Positions 33,476 through 46,783 of a stretch of 64,000 bases of DNA are shown in pieces; position 1 is the first letter of the stretch; the number at the start of each line of letters is the position of its first letter. The position numbers and the translations under genes were made by a program. The notes beneath the pieces are model-generated. The model saw only the letters and a list, made by a program, of their open reading frames with translations, made no database searches and was not told the DNA's origin. Source of the stretch: Siphonodentalium dalli (taxonomy: Eukaryota; Mollusca; Scaphopoda; Gadilida; Siphonodentaliidae); NCBI GenBank assembly GCA_032622095.1, contig CP136069.1, forward strand, positions 108,156,278-108,220,277, read 5' to 3'.

Positions 33476-33784
33476 TTCAAAAATCAGCCGGCACCTTGAA
33501 ATTCCTCATCGAAAAGTACCCTAGAAACCATTCTCAATATAAAGTGAACACCATTTCCCTACGGAGCGTGTTTCTGAGACCGACTAAAGGGGTTAACTTA
33601 ATATTGCACAGAAAACAGCACTCCACCAGATAGCCATCAATCAATTTGACATTAATATGATAACAAATCCTGCCAGCCAGAAGTACCACTATCAGGCTTT
33701 ATAGCATGTCCATAGACATAGTGATAATTAACTCATTTCAATAACACATGGTCTGCCAGATATGTTCTCTTAAAATTCCCAGCA

Positions 33785-34661
33785 GTAATTACTTGAATTA
33801 TAAAGGGTCATAACTCTGTTAAAATATATCGGATCAAACCCATATTCGAACTCGATCTGTATTTAGGGGTGATAAATTCATATACCAAATTTGGTGCTGA
33901 TCAGATGAAAAATGTTTTGAGTCATAGCAGCTTGGGTGAATTCTAAGTAAACATAAGAGTGAAAAGGGTTAATTAAACAATACCAAAAACAATACAGACT
34001 AAGAACGTGCTAAGAAAAACCTAGGTAAGAAATATGAGGCAGATCAGAAGAAATAAGTTCAACTTATTGCATTGGATAGCATGTGTGTAAAGGGTTAATT
34101 ATTTTCTAAACCGATAAACCAATCAATACCAAAAACTATACAGATGAGGGGCATGTCATCATAAACCTACATATCAAATATGAACACAATCGGACAAAAT
34201 ATACTTTGGTTATAGCATCGGATTTTTGTTTTTTTAATTTTATTTTCGAAAAAGGGTCATAACTCCTTTAAAATAAATCGGATCAAACCCATATTCGAAC
34301 TCGATCTGTATTTTGGGCTGTGAAACTAACAGACCAAATTTGGTTCGAATCAGATGAAAAATGTTCGAGTTATGGCAGAATGCGTCAATTCTAAGTCGAA
34401 AAAGGGCCATAACTCTGTAACAAAAACTCGGATCAAACCCAAATTCGAACTCGATCCGTATTTTGGGCTGAGAAACCCATATACAAAATTTGGTTCCGAT
34501 CGGATAGAAAATGTTAGAGTTATCGCATTACTCGTAAAGTGTCTACGGACAGACAGACGGACAGACAGACGGACAGACAGACAGACAGACAGACGGACCA
34601 ACGACGAGTGGTCAATCCGGGCAACGACACTATGTTTACCATACTATGGTATGGGTAAACA
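33785..34661 (+). repeat. Helentron/pearl-like array with ACAG microsatellite and hairpin
   Basis: Four diverged core units ('gggtcataactctg', 'cgaactcgatctgtattt'), microsatellite (ACGG/ACAG)n at 34548-34598, and hairpin gtttaccata-c-tatggtatgggtaaac at 34634-34660. The first part (33785-34210) is paralogous to 61617-61804 plus 63246-63480. Confidence 0.8.
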
Positions 34662-34900
34662 TAAAAAGGGAAATAACACCATAAAAAAACATCGGATCAA
34701 ACCCAGAATTGCAGAGCACCTGTGTGCTTGGTTGAGACACCTACATATCAAGTTTCAATCATATCGGTTGATCATTACTGGAGTTATAACTCCGGATGCA
34801 CGGACGAACGCACAGGCGGACATATGGACGGAGCTGATTACAATAGTCCCCCGAAAATAAATTTTACGGGGGACAATTATACTAGCACCCAAGGAGTGAA
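34662..34900 (+). repeat. Repeat tail with 'gtcccccgaa..cgggggac' hairpin
   Basis: One core unit, decayed ACGG words, then agtcccccgaaaataaa-ttttacgggggac (34845-34875) followed by 'aattatactagc'. Same hairpin family as 12035-12063. Confidence 0.7.
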
Positions 34901-36605
34901 GTGAACACGAGATCACGTCAGAATTGGTTTGATCTTGTATCAGTCACCGCGTCGTCAAAACAACATATCTATTGCAACGTTGGACGTAGAATATTGTAGA
35001 TCAAAGGTGCCACATTTTGAATATGGGAATGTGTACAGTAAATCTGCTGTTGCGACTTAGCTGAACAATGATTGTTCCAATCGATAAGACATCAAAAGGG
35101 TCCGGTTTTTCCGACGAATAACATATTATAACAGGTCGCTATCCCTCGTGTCAGAACTAAAGTATTCTATCTCCATATTTTCATTTTTGTTGGAAATCGA
35201 GTTTTGACCCCCCAGTTCACATGTTCTCATACAGTTTTGGAAGATAGTACACAGCAGGTATGATAGCTGGTGTAAAACTACTATTATAAGACAAATTTCA
35301 AGACAAAACATATATATTGGGTGTAATCATGAAAAAACACTTTGGAGATAGAACAATTTGCAATCCAGCACCGAATCGAATGATATCAATATATCAAAAT
35401 GGAGATAGAACCATTTAGGGAGCATCTCAAAACCTCTTTTGCATATGCGAAAATATTGTCGATAATGTCGAAACCTTTTGACGTAAATGTGCAAAAATGA
35501 AATGTCGGAAATGACGAAAAATAATGCGATAATGTCGAAAGTGACTGGCCATAAAAGTGCGATAACGTCGAAACCACAGACTAAACATTTCCGTAAAATG
35601 TCAAAACTTTCAACAACGCGAGTCGCGACGTCGAAACATAATCGATATTCGCAAACAACGAAAAGTTAAAACATCGATGCGATGTTGTCGCACTTCATAA
35701 ATTCGCGCATTTATTTTTGCCTTCTGCGTAATCAGATGCCAGCTGAATTTTGATTGGCTGAATTGTGTGAAGAAAAATAAAGTTCAGCCAAAGGCCATAC
35801 ATCACATATGCGGTTAACACACAAGTACAACAACTTGACAGTTCGACTGTTTTGATAGCTATGAGTTCGCACAAGGCCTAATTAAACAATAGTCAACCCA
35901 TTCCAAATGTGTGAAGGGTGACATTTAGCAAAAGGCTATACAAATATGACGACGTATAGGCCTACCTGTCCCTCACAACTATGCGTGAACTGTGCGACAG
36001 TTATGTTGTTGTTGTCGTGATGTCTTCTCAATTAGTGAACAATGGTTGGACAAAAACAACACATTTGATATATAAAATCCCAAATGAAGCGATTTGATGT
36101 CATAATATCAGTTCGATCAAGGTTACGAAACATATACGCGGACATATACGCAGTTGGGAAATTATTAGACCAGCAGTTTACACAGGTCGACATTACGAAG
36201 AAGTTAGGGTTTTCACAACCCCAGGTATCACACATCTAACAGAAAAAAGATGAAATCACACAGAAATTTGAAAACAGCTGCACCCACCCACAACGGGAGC
36301 GACAGCCGTCCATCCAGCATTTGAAGCAATAGGCCCGACATAGAACAAGCCCTCATCACATTGTATCAACGCTAAACATAGAGCCAAACCCCTTAAGTTC
36401 ATTGTTTTATAATGGTATGTATATCATTATCCATGTTTTTATTATTCATTCAATAAAGAATCGAGAAAAACATAACACTCAACTCCTCTGCCAGTCAATG
36501 CTACCCACAAACGAAACTAGGATTGGCCTGGGAAATTACGGAGCTAAAAATAGCACAATATAACACGTGCACGTGGAAATTCTAATTTAACGAACTATTA
36601 TATAA
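34901..36605. other. Intron stretch with short recurring words only
   Basis: No exon or element end was recognised. 'gataatgtcgaaa' or 'gataacgtcgaaa' recurs at about 35461, 35529 and 35561 amid other 'cgaaa' words, suggesting a decayed repeat. The remainder looks unique. Confidence 0.45.
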
Positions 36606-37253
36606 GGCCAAAAAAAAAAGTGTTTTGGTTCTCGGGCAATTTTTTTTTCAAATCAATGAGGGAGGGAGGGTTTTATTTTTATTTTTTATTTTTTTCTGTG
36701 CATAGTAAGCATGGACAAAGATACCTTCCTCTGTCTAGTAATAACCAGAAAGGTAGAGGGAACTGTTATGCATATAAACTCATTTAGTCTTATATAAAAA
36801 TGACATTGTACTACCAGTGGGATTACCTAACAATATATAATGCCCGACATTAACTACTGTTATTGTTGTCTAAAAACTGATACCTCCCCATTCTAATATG
36901 TGATCCTGAATTTAGTCCTGTGCCTTTCAATTGTATATCGTTACAATTAGTGTAAGTTGTTCACAATGACTAATTGTAAGAAGAGCATGAGAATCAGCTA
37001 ATCATTTTCTTAATTGTAGTCATCTACTTCATGTTGTAAGCCTGCAAGTGACTTTTTAACACATTACATGTTAGAGCTCAATGCACACTAATATTCAACA
37101 CATATCTGCTATGGACATGTTGATAAAATAAAATAAATAAAAAAAAAAAAAAAGTTTTTTTGTCATAACATCAGGCATTGCAATAAAAAGGCCTAATGCG
37201 GCCCTTTTTATTCAATGCGGCGGGGCCTGAGAACCAAAACTTTTTTTTTGGCC
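36606..37253 (-). mobile_element. Harbinger/Tourist-like MITE, copy 2
   Basis: Same family as 9406-10096 in opposite orientation. TIRs GGCCAAAAAAAAAAGTGTTT... and ...AAAACTTTTTTTTTGGCC, flanked by TAA|...|TAA. Shared interior words include 'cagaggaaggtatctttgt' and 'gcctgcaagtgac'. Confidence 0.68.
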
Positions 37254-37500
37254 TAATATGTTTTGTATTGGTTAACTTAACTTTATCGCATCTGATCTCT
37301 GATATATATTGAATAAAATATGTAGATTTGAAATAAAAGTCGCCGACGAATTAATCATGATAACGCTGCGCTTCCGATATCTATCTAACAATGATTTCAT
37401 ACTTATATTGCGAAAATGAAAGCATTGTTTACGACAAAACCACCACCGGGTTTACGGTACTTTCAGAATCCATAAAGACAATGCCATAAACCCCCTGATT
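37254..37500. other. Intron, nothing recognised
   Basis: No element ends seen. The adjoining frame at 37429-37779 belongs to the Helitron-like repeat. Confidence 0.4.
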
Positions 37501-37519
37501 TGCGTCCACATTAAAATAT

Positions 37520-37820
37520 GTGTCTGGTATAGCAAATTTCAAGTCGATAGCTCCACCCGTTTCCGAGATCTCGTCTGCGCATGCGCGAAGCTGGCGTCGC
37601 ACGGGCTCAGCGACCCGATAAAATTTGTATTCGGGGCAAGATACATTCACATAGCAAATTTCAAGTCGATAGCTCCACCCGTTTCCGAGATCTCGTCTGC
37701 GCATGCGCTGCACGGGCGTCGCACGGGCGAGGCAATACGACAACGACCACCGCCTGGTCAAACTACACACACGTACCAAGTTTTGTCTCGATCGGTCGAG
37801 AATCGTAGATTTGTATTAAG

Positions 37821-37854
<34 letters not shown>

Positions 37855-37878
37855 GGTCTTCAAAATATATATGAGATT
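37520..37878 (-). mobile_element. Helitron-like element, 5' part (two 122-bp units)
   Basis: The minus strand begins TCTCATATATATTTTGAAG at 37878, identical to the start at 5151. Then come a CTGT microsatellite, the 'gattctcgaccgatcg' segment and two 122-bp units. The 3' hairpin and CTAG are missing, so the copy is truncated. Confidence 0.75.
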
Positions 37879-37954
37879 ATATGTATGTATATAAATACAT
37901 ATACTTACAAGTAATATAGTATTTTTTTTTAAATTGGGGCTATTTACTCATCTG

Positions 37955-38030
37955 TGTAATTAAAGCATGGACAGATGGACCAATAACATAGTATGTCCTG
38001 TTTTTTTAAATTGGGCGTATAAAAAGGAGA
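37955..38030 (+). repeat. Repeat tail 'atggaccaataacat..gggcgtataaa'
   Basis: Matches the tail at about 145-196 in word order and ends 'gggcgtataaaaagg'. Confidence 0.5.
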
Positions 38031-38055
38031 AAATTCACGTATTAGATAAATAATA

Positions 38056-40439
38056 CACATACCGCTATACTTAACGTAATTGACCATCAATAACGCGGTG
38101 TCACCCCGTTAATACCGCGGTATGGTTCCGCGGTATCCCCAATACCGCGGTACTGATACCGCTTATTAACGCTTCAACACCGCGCATACAGCGGTGACAC
38201 CACGATGCATGCAGTCACGGTTCGCGATACCGCGGTGATTTTAACGGACAATTTGAAAGGAAAAAAACAAAGAACACTGAAGAAATCTTCATTTATTGTG
38301 GTTATTTTATTTACTTATTATTGACAATGTTTTTCTGCCAATAGTGATTTGTCCATGTGTATAATATGCTTTTGCCAATAGTGATTTCTTTATGTGTCTG
38401 AGTCATCAAAAACTATCTCTTGAGCAGTTGTCTTGACTTTTTTTCTCGTCTCCGTATAACCAATAGATATTGATAGACGGTAACGTCTTCCTTAGAAAAT
38501 CCGATATATCCGACCTAATTTAGTTGTTACCCTCGACTGTTTATTGTCGTTGAACTTTATAGGATTTATTTTTATTTTATATTTGAAACATCGTGCATGT
38601 AATATGTATACATGTTGACCCATCGACGTATACATGCATATAGACATAGGTCGATGATAAACCTACATGAGAATGCATATCAGTTTTAGTTGCGATGCAG
38701 AGTACAGGTAGGTAAGAATGATCTGAGTGACCCAAATAATAGTGCGGGTGGGGAAACAACAATTCTTACTGATATTCCCAACTTTTATCAATCTCCAATG
38801 CAATTGGATTTATTTTGTGTGGTTTTATTGACATTATTAAAACAGAAATATATGGTGCCAATATCGAGCCCGGCAGAAAAGAATTACTATTCTTGTGAGC
38901 AGGTTGTGCGATCCCTAATAATGAGATAACCCTGACGATATCATGCGCGAACGTCATGGAAACACGGCTTAATTGGAACCAGATTCGTCTACTTTTACAG
39001 GCACGCGGGGGGTCGCGTGTATGGTTATTTATAAGTGAGATAATCCTGAAGATTATGACGACACATGCGCGTCCTCTTATAAAGACATGTGGGATGGGAA
39101 CAGTCTGGATGCATCTGCAACATGTATATAGATAGATTGTTTATTGCCGTAAAGTCAACATGGAAATTTTACAAATGTGGACGCTTACAATTTGACATTT
39201 ATAAGAAGCAAACATAAGCACGTGGTTGAACACAATTTGACACTATGACCCACGATGATGTCATCAAGGGAACTTCCCCAAACACTAAACACGTCACAAA
39301 AATGTCACGTGGGCTTGTTCTGAATGCGACAGATCGTCATGGTAATCTTTAGCTCTTGAGTGCAACAATCACTCCGTGAACTTTACGCTACCGTTACTTT
39401 GAAGTTGCCGACATCGGCTGTCAAATTATAAACTCCACCCATCGCCTGGTGTCCGGCCCTGATGTGTCTTCCAACACATACCTGCCCTTGAAATAATTTC
39501 ACCACGCACCAAGAATGAATGGGTTATGACGGAACGTTTTTTTTTTTTTTTATTCGATAAAGTAAGATGGACAATCTAAGGCAGCGATTGGCATTGACAC
39601 GAAGTCGTGGAAATCACACACAGTGATTCTCCTTTTATCTGTGGAATTTAATGAGATCCTTAATTAAGGCTTATAGACGTATTCTTTTAACTTTCGGTGT
39701 GACAATCCAGCCAGCAGGAGTAGATCGTCATTTAATTAATAGATATTATAGCAATGCCGTGAATCATGAGTCAAAAACACGGAACATTGCACTTGTATTA
39801 AAGAAAATATAAACTCGCATTTATAAACACATGGGACGATATATTTTTTTTTTTATAGATGATTTTCCAATATCATCATATTTCTCTTGCTATTCCACAT
39901 AGTTCAAATCATTTTGGATTTATTCCGTATCCCCCACTCCGATTTTCAGAAATAAACCGCGAATAAAGCATGTGATTGACTACCCTACGACATTTCCAGC
40001 TACGATTTTTACGTACACACGACTGCGATTACGTCGCAAGTGGATGTTATCAAGAATACGCCACGATTTCGCATCTAAAATCAAACGGTGCTTGATATTA
40101 TTTTTTGACTTGCGACATTGTCGTCAGCATGCGCAATCCAAATATCGTTTACTTCCAGCCTCGACAGAAATCTTTCCACTTACGATTGAATCGTTGTTGT
40201 CTGAAAGTTCACTAAATGCATCCCTTCAAAGAGTTCCATGAAAAACACCGCGGTATTCAAAACATTTAACGCGGTGCCCGCTATCAGACCACGGTATCCT
40301 TACCGCCCGATACCGTAACTCCATCGGCGTGACCATCTCGATACCGATACCGCTACCGTTTATTACCGGTATCACCGCGGTCATGACCGGGGTATTACCC
40401 CGTTTTTCTGGTCAATTACTTTGAGAATAGCGGTATGTG
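38056..40439. mobile_element. 2.4-kb TIR element with CCGCGGTA-rich ends
   Basis: Outer inverted ends: CACATACCGCTATACTTAACG at the left, and the complement of CACATACCGCTATTCTCAAAG at the right. TAATTGACCA follows in both. The next ~170 bases on each side are dense in palindromic taccgcggta, accgcggt and gataccg words (38095-38240 and 40245-40400). The interior has no recognisable transposase; the 89-aa frame at 39972-40241 has no known motif. No clear target duplication. Confidence 0.65.
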
Positions 40440-43400
40440 CACATACCAATGACAGTGTGGGTACTCATAAACTAAGCTACAGTAGTGCTGAAACGGTGGA
40501 CCTATCTTTGTAGCCAGTTAACCGTGACGTGTTACCGGATCATAACCGGATATCCGATATTTTCAACCTATGACGTTACAGTCATTGTTTTCACCATAAT
40601 ATGTACCAAGATATCACGATAATTTATTACATTAATCGTATGGTGAACTCACGTAATATTTACATTGTATTAAATTAATGTAAATCACCAAACGAATGGT
40701 AATAAGCCATGTGTTGACAACTTGACAGATGACACAGTGACTAAAACTCATAGTGTTTATAAATAGACGTGTCATGCTTGACTTGTTTGTATTGCGGTCG
40801 TGACAGCAACCAGACTTGTTACCGTTCGTGTTTGGGAAGAATATTGCACGACCTATAAACATTTTCATACAAACAAATCGCAGCAGCTTTTATTGTCATT
40901 ATAGCGATTGCGGGGATGGGATATTGGGGAATATTTATTAAACAAAATTATGACGATCCATGAACATTATGTAATTAACAAATGAAAATTATAAAAATTA
41001 GCTGAAAACAAATCAAATGCTGAGAATTAGTCATTAGGCTAGCTGCCAACTAGTCCGACTGCATGGAAACATCACTTCGATGCAAGTTCATTGGAACTTC
41101 ATCCACTGAGATTACTCAAACTTGGTAATGTTAGAAGTACATGTATAGACGCTGCATATAAAAATCGGGTTCTACAGAGTTTGCATTCTGCAATTTTCTT
41201 TTTGTTTTCTTCGAGCAGAACGAAATGTGCCCAGACATCGGACTTACGTATGTCTTGAGTATCCTTACAAGATATTGTCTACAGGTACTACTAGACAGTC
41301 GACGTCAAATGACCAGGCCGTACTGCACGACTTGGTGCACATATTTCATCATGCATCTTTCATGTTAAGCCGCCAAAGCCCGACTATGTAGGCGGCATGT
41401 AACTTACAATTCATGGAAGACTTTTGATCTTGCATCAGTTTTTTGATTTTCTTTGAATACGCTTATAATTTCGACTGTAAACCCCTTTGAGTGATAAAGT
41501 TTTTGGCAAAATTGATAAAAAAGTTTTTTAAAAGGTACTGTTGACAGTCTCAAGCTGATTGAGGACCTAAATACGTTAGATTTTGTCATTGAGATCGCAT
41601 GTGTCTATTACATAGCGGTTAATGGGTTGATTGTACTTCAACCGGTTGCCGACGGATCGCGATTAAAAAAAAAATAAATTGGGTCAGGTGGTTTTATTAG
41701 GGTAGGTCGGGATACTGGAAACACAGGTATGACTTTTTTAAGCCTTAGAGTTTGATTGATGTGATGTGCACGTTTTCCACATTAGCGTTCATCGATCTTT
41801 GGCATCAAATGGATCAGGTCATCCCGACTTGATAGTAAGCGATCAAAATTGGTTTCCAATTAACAGATATGTATGCTGTATAGGTTGACCTCTCTTGAGA
41901 GTTTGCACTCTGCAAGTCACGTCCACAAAGCAAGTCTCTGCAAGTCACGTCCATCAATTTTCACCACATATATTCAGATAAATCGTTTGAATGGGGACAT
42001 CCTCGATTAAACGATGATGTACAAGTTGAATGTGTACTCATAGAAAAAGTTCATCTAATAAAGCATGTATCAGACAGACAGACGCCCCTCCCCCTCCCAT
42101 GATAATTAAACAGAAAATTGTCTCAAAATGTAACTTGTAATCTGCAGTATTCTACTCATGTGCATCACGTTTGAAATTGTGAGTTTTTAGCCCAGCACTG
42201 CATGTTTTAAAAGAGGTGTTCTGCACTAAATGAGTTAAGGCGGGATAACGGTCTGGGTTAGGGATATACCTTGTCGACAAGAGTGGGTTGGGACTGGAGG
42301 CTCGTTCTCGATGAAAACTGCGAGTTCAGACTAAAGTTATATGTCAAATTGTAGGTCTAGCTTTGCAGTATCAGAAATCAGTGGCATTTTCTGGGAAAAT
42401 GTAAGCTAAGTGGCAGAAATTTGTCTTCAAATGTAGCCTTTGGCATTCGTACGCAAACAACGCAAAACCCAATTTTACCTAAAACATAACTTTGTGAAAT
42501 GTGGCCACATGTCCCTACTACAATTCCATTTGAAAATATTTAACGTTTCCCACACGGACTACCCACAGAAACGAATTTACCAAGCCTACTAAACACGTGG
42601 TTTCGGAATCCATTATGTTGATTTATTTGCCACCTGCACGTGGTTACAGAGGTCAATCCCGCATCACTACATGTATGGAAGCCCATAGTTGTCACTTAAC
42701 TTTTGTCTCTTCCATGCACGGCAACTGAGTCGTGATATCTATCAATTTCAAATATTGTGTTCGTCATGTGGTTCCGTATATATACATGGCAGTGAACGTA
42801 TTAGTGCAGACTTGTTAAGATGAATTCAGGGTTCCAAACCTCCAGTTACAACAACAGCATACATCTATTAACCACTTTCGCGTTGTGTCACTGCAGTCAA
42901 TTTTGAAGAAGTGTGGTTTCCCCAAATGAAATTTCTTATACATTTAGCGTTCCTCCAGACCATTTGACCTACATGTGCGATATCCAACAACGGCATAATG
43001 GTTTTTAATTTATTTTCAATTATTATTATTTGGGGAGGATTAGTGATGCTGTGAGGTCCGTAAATTGTCTTTGTTTCGGATAGGTTGCTTTTATTTTTCT
43101 CGACATATATGGAAGTTGCATGTATATATGTGCACGAGTCCCGTCTCCATAACCTTAAATTGTGATGGGTACCAGTGTTTAAGTGTTATTATCTTAGATA
43201 TTGATCAGATATCATGATGTCTAATAATAAATATATCAGAATATATTATTTATCATTGACATTCATGTTTCGATCGGAATGGTATATTGAGATGCTTCTC
43301 AACTCAGATAAAGCAATTGCGGAGAATAACAAAAGTTCAAAGGTCAATGGATGGATGCGGACAGGTAAGCTGGTGCATACACTATAGTACGACATGCCAT

Positions 43401-43587
43401 ATTATACAACACGCCATCCAATTTACATTTGTTCAATGCGTGCACGCTCTTGATCATACGTTTAATAGCATAATATATGTGTATAAGGCCACCATAATGT
43501 GTCCAGAACCCACCCTCCATGCATGCACAACATGATAAATTCCAATTAAAAAATTCACACAAAGTATATAGTTATATAGGTAAGATT
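40440..43587. other. Intron stretch, mostly unique
   Basis: No exon, element end or RNA gene seen. The UBR5 exons on either side join in phase, so none is required here. Short frames (e.g. 41404-41589, 43287-43535) lack family features. Confidence 0.5.
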
Positions 43588-44763
43588 AAAAACGAGAGGC
43601 CGATCACGATCGGCAGATGTTTAACCCATCCCTTGGCGATAGTAAATTGTTAAGATCAGAATCATAATCTTTTAATGTTGAATTATAGAGTATACTGTTA
43701 TGATCTAAAGTAGTATATGACAAATGTACATAATAACCAGTAATAACACAAATTATTGGAATGTATGAGTCAATATAGAAGGGTTAATATAACATCTAAA
43801 CTCTAGAGCCTGTCACCACTATCATAGTGTGAGCAGTTCTATTCATGTTGTTGAAAATTGCCATGTGAGATATCAAAATAATATAATTATTTATTTAATG
43901 GAAAAGGTTAAAAGACATGGAATGGGTAAAAGGGGTTAAATCACCTATCTCTGCCCTGTTTGATCCAATGTAGTCCCATCATCCAAGGACTTAGAGAGCT
44001 CCATTGGTCTAGTTAAATAAATTCACCTGGCTAAGTTGTGGTTAAAAAGATAGCTAAATCAATTTATCCAATAATTCACTGTGTCTCTTATACAGACCTA
44101 ACATATGAGGGCTATAAATAACTCTCAAAGCAATAAACTATATTGTCTTTTATCTTGCTCACAGAGAAGCAGGTATTCATTAATTGTAAGTTACTTGGGT
44201 TATAATCTGGATAATTCTTAGTTTAAAAAGGGCCATATCTCTGGTATAACAAATTGGATCTAACCCATATTCAAACTCGTTCTGTATTTTGAGTTGAGAA
44301 ACTCACATACCAAATTTGGTTCCTATCAGATGAAAAATGGTTGATTTATCGAAGTACATGTATGTGTGAATCATATGTCAAAGGACCATAACACCATTAA
44401 AAAAAATCAGATCAAACCCATATTCGAAATCAATCTGTATGTTGGTCTGAGAAACTCATACACCAAATTTGGTTCCAATCAGATAAAAAATGTTTGAGTT
44501 ATGGCAGAATTCATGAATTCTAAGTCGAAAAAGGGCCATAACTCCGTAAAAAAAACTCCGATCAAACCCATATTCGAACTCGATCTGTATTTTGGGCTGA
44601 AAACCCCATATACAAAATTTGGTTTTGATCAGGTAAAAAATGTTTGAGTTATCGCATTACACGTAAAGTGTCTACGGACGGACAGACGGACGGACGGACG
44701 CACGACGAGTGGTCAATCCGGACAACGACACTATGTTTACCATACATGGTATGGGTAAACATA
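43588..44763 (+). mobile_element. Helentron/pearl-like element, dispersed copy
   Basis: Same as 12223-13475: 5' AAACGAGAGG plus palindrome, core units, microsatellite (44678-44700) and hairpin gtttaccata-catggtatgggtaaac (44734-44760). It differs by a roughly 80-bp insertion at about 43793-43876 and one fewer core unit. It is more diverged than the two gap-flanking copies are from each other. Confidence 0.78.
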
Positions 44764-45220
44764 AAAATGAATTATTTCTACACAAATTCGTATATGTATT
44801 ATTTGATCTTATATTCTATATGTAAGATTCAAATAATTTTGCAAATTTATGTATAAGCTGTAAATAACAATCCCAACCACAAATATATACCGTTGGCCTG
44901 AATCGATGGACATCCCACTGCCATTCCGACATTACAAATTCGAAAACAAATGAACAATGATCGAATTATAAAGAGCATGGTACCTATTCTGCTATATAAG
45001 TCACGGGCAGTGAATAAAATGACATTGGAGGGGAAATTATATATACACCAGTGATTAAATTATTAAACTATATACATGTATATATACAGTCCTGGTGCGC
45101 ATGCATGCAGTTCTGAGAGTGTAGATCAGTACCACGCATGTGTGAGTCTGTGTCGCATTTCACGAGTAAACGCGTTATAATACAGCTCAACTCCAGTTCC
45201 TCTCTACCATGCCGGGACCT
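44764..45220. other. Intron, nothing recognised
   Basis: AT-rich; no frame or repeat end of note. Confidence 0.4.
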
Positions 45221-45225
45221 AACTT

Positions 45226-45292
45226 ATACTTAGACACTTATAATACGTATGTAACCTATACTTAGACACTAATAATACGTATGTTACCTTAT
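45226..45292 (+). repeat. 31-bp direct repeat pair
   Basis: 'tatacttagacact.ataatacgtatgt.acc' occurs twice in tandem. Confidence 0.8.
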
Positions 45293-45309
45293 CAGGTACC
45301 ATATCAGCC

Positions 45310-45470
45310 GAAAACCAATAAAAGGAAAAATCAGCCCAATCTGATCAAAGTGAACGGCCGGTTTCCAATATTGAAATTGACCTGTATTTTGTGGTATTGA
45401 ACCTACATACCATATTTCATTCCATTTAGTTCAGTAAAGTTATCATCCGTAAATGGCAAATGAATAGAGA
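45310..45470 (+). repeat. Diverged single core unit
   Basis: 'ctgatcaaagtgaacggccgg', 'attgacctgtattttgtgg' and 'gttatcatccgtaaa' follow the word order of the pearl-like core. Confidence 0.5.
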
Positions 45471-45648
45471 TGATGCAGACGGACTCATTATGTATACGGC
45501 TCAGTATGTATACGGACTGATCAAAAATGTAATATAGATGCATTGAGGGTACCAGGCTATATTTTAAGAACTTATTTTAATTTTTATTTAGGTTCAAGTG
45601 TATACAAGTAATATATTAATAACAATACTATCTTATTAGATATATTTT

Positions 45649-45990
45649 TAAGGTTTACTTTATATACATGTAATATTTTGTATATTTCAACATTTTTTTC
45701 AACAGAACGAAGCAGCTAGAAAACTGTGGTAAATCACATTTGTTTCATGTTGTTGTTGTAACTGGAGGTCTGGCAACCTGAATATATTGTTTAAATGGGC
45801 GCATAAAATGAGATATGTTTAGGTTTAGTTTATAAGTAATATTTCGTTTTCAACATTTTTTTTTCAACACTATACGAAGCATGCAGAAGAAAACGGCATT
45901 AAATCACATTGTTTATGTTGTTGTTGTAACTGGAGGTCTGGAACCCTGGATACATTGTTTAAATGGGCGCATATAATAAGATTGTGTCAT
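45649..45990 (+). repeat. About 170-bp tandem dimer
   Basis: Both units share 'ttgttgttgtaactggaggt', 'tttaaatgggcgcata' and 'caacattttttt'. The second unit has small indels. Confidence 0.9.
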
Positions 45991-46783
45991 GCACATTGCG
46001 AATAAAAGGCTCACACTAATGTAATTGATGCCTGATTCATACTTTATGTACTGGTATGATATACATATTTTTCATAGAATTCAACACCTCAATGGCGAAA
46101 TTATCACATGTTCTTCATGAAGAGTCAGTCCTATTGTGGATTATCTAATCTTTGTATTATAAAGTAAGCTTTTGGATTGACGTGGTACATCACTGTTGGT
46201 GTCGCTGCTTCAGATACATGTGTATGATTGCTACACCTGTCTTCTATAGAAAGTCACGTGTGTAATCTTCGTGACAACGATCGACCTCGTGTTCGTAAAA
46301 ATGGCGACCCCCCAAAACCACGTGTTTGGTACTATTTTTTAGAGATATGATGATCATACCTCACTAATATGAGACTTGTATTCGATTCTGTTGATATAAT
46401 CGGATACACACATTATATTTAACACAGTTTTATATAATTAAAGCTTTAGAATCGGTATAGTATAAAAACTGTAAGTTTGGAGATATTGTCCTAAAACTCC
46501 ATTCAAATGCCGAAATAAGTAGAATGTTCTTGTCCTATGATATCTATCTAATATATTTAACCCATTCGGGTCGGTAAAATAGTCAATAATGTATTATGAA
46601 GACTTTAAAAATATATAGGTGTGAATTACATAATTTACCAAATTCAATCCTTAAAGAATTGTTGACTGACAAACAGATGATGGACAAGGAGTGATGACTA
46701 TTGCTCCACCAGCTAAAAAGCCCAATTTTTCTTCTGACATGGCAAACAGATTGCCTGATTCATTATTTTTTAATGGGTCAAAC
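45991..46783. other. Intron, nothing firm
   Basis: The 3' flank of the UBR5 exon. Near 46675-46725 'gatgatggacaaggagtgatgacta' ends resemble the tail at 47727-47790 (first 20 bases shared in part). No gene. Confidence 0.4.

Larger units (their letters stand above)
29294..33585. mobile_element. 4.3-kb foldback/palindromic element with a coding segment
   Basis: Outer ends agtcggtctcagaaacacgc (29294) and its complement (ending 33585) begin two arms that run to a 48-bp spacer near 31460-31507. The right arm lacks the segment matching 30724-31302 and carries an extra 478-bp insertion with TTAA duplications. Both arms hold a 160-bp tandem array. Such long palindromes occur in foldback elements and long-TIR transposons, but no clear target duplication was found, so the class stays open. 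Confidence 0.75.

Noticed and set aside
39972..40241. 89-aa frame within the CCGCGGTA element
   Set aside because: No family features; not supported as a gene.
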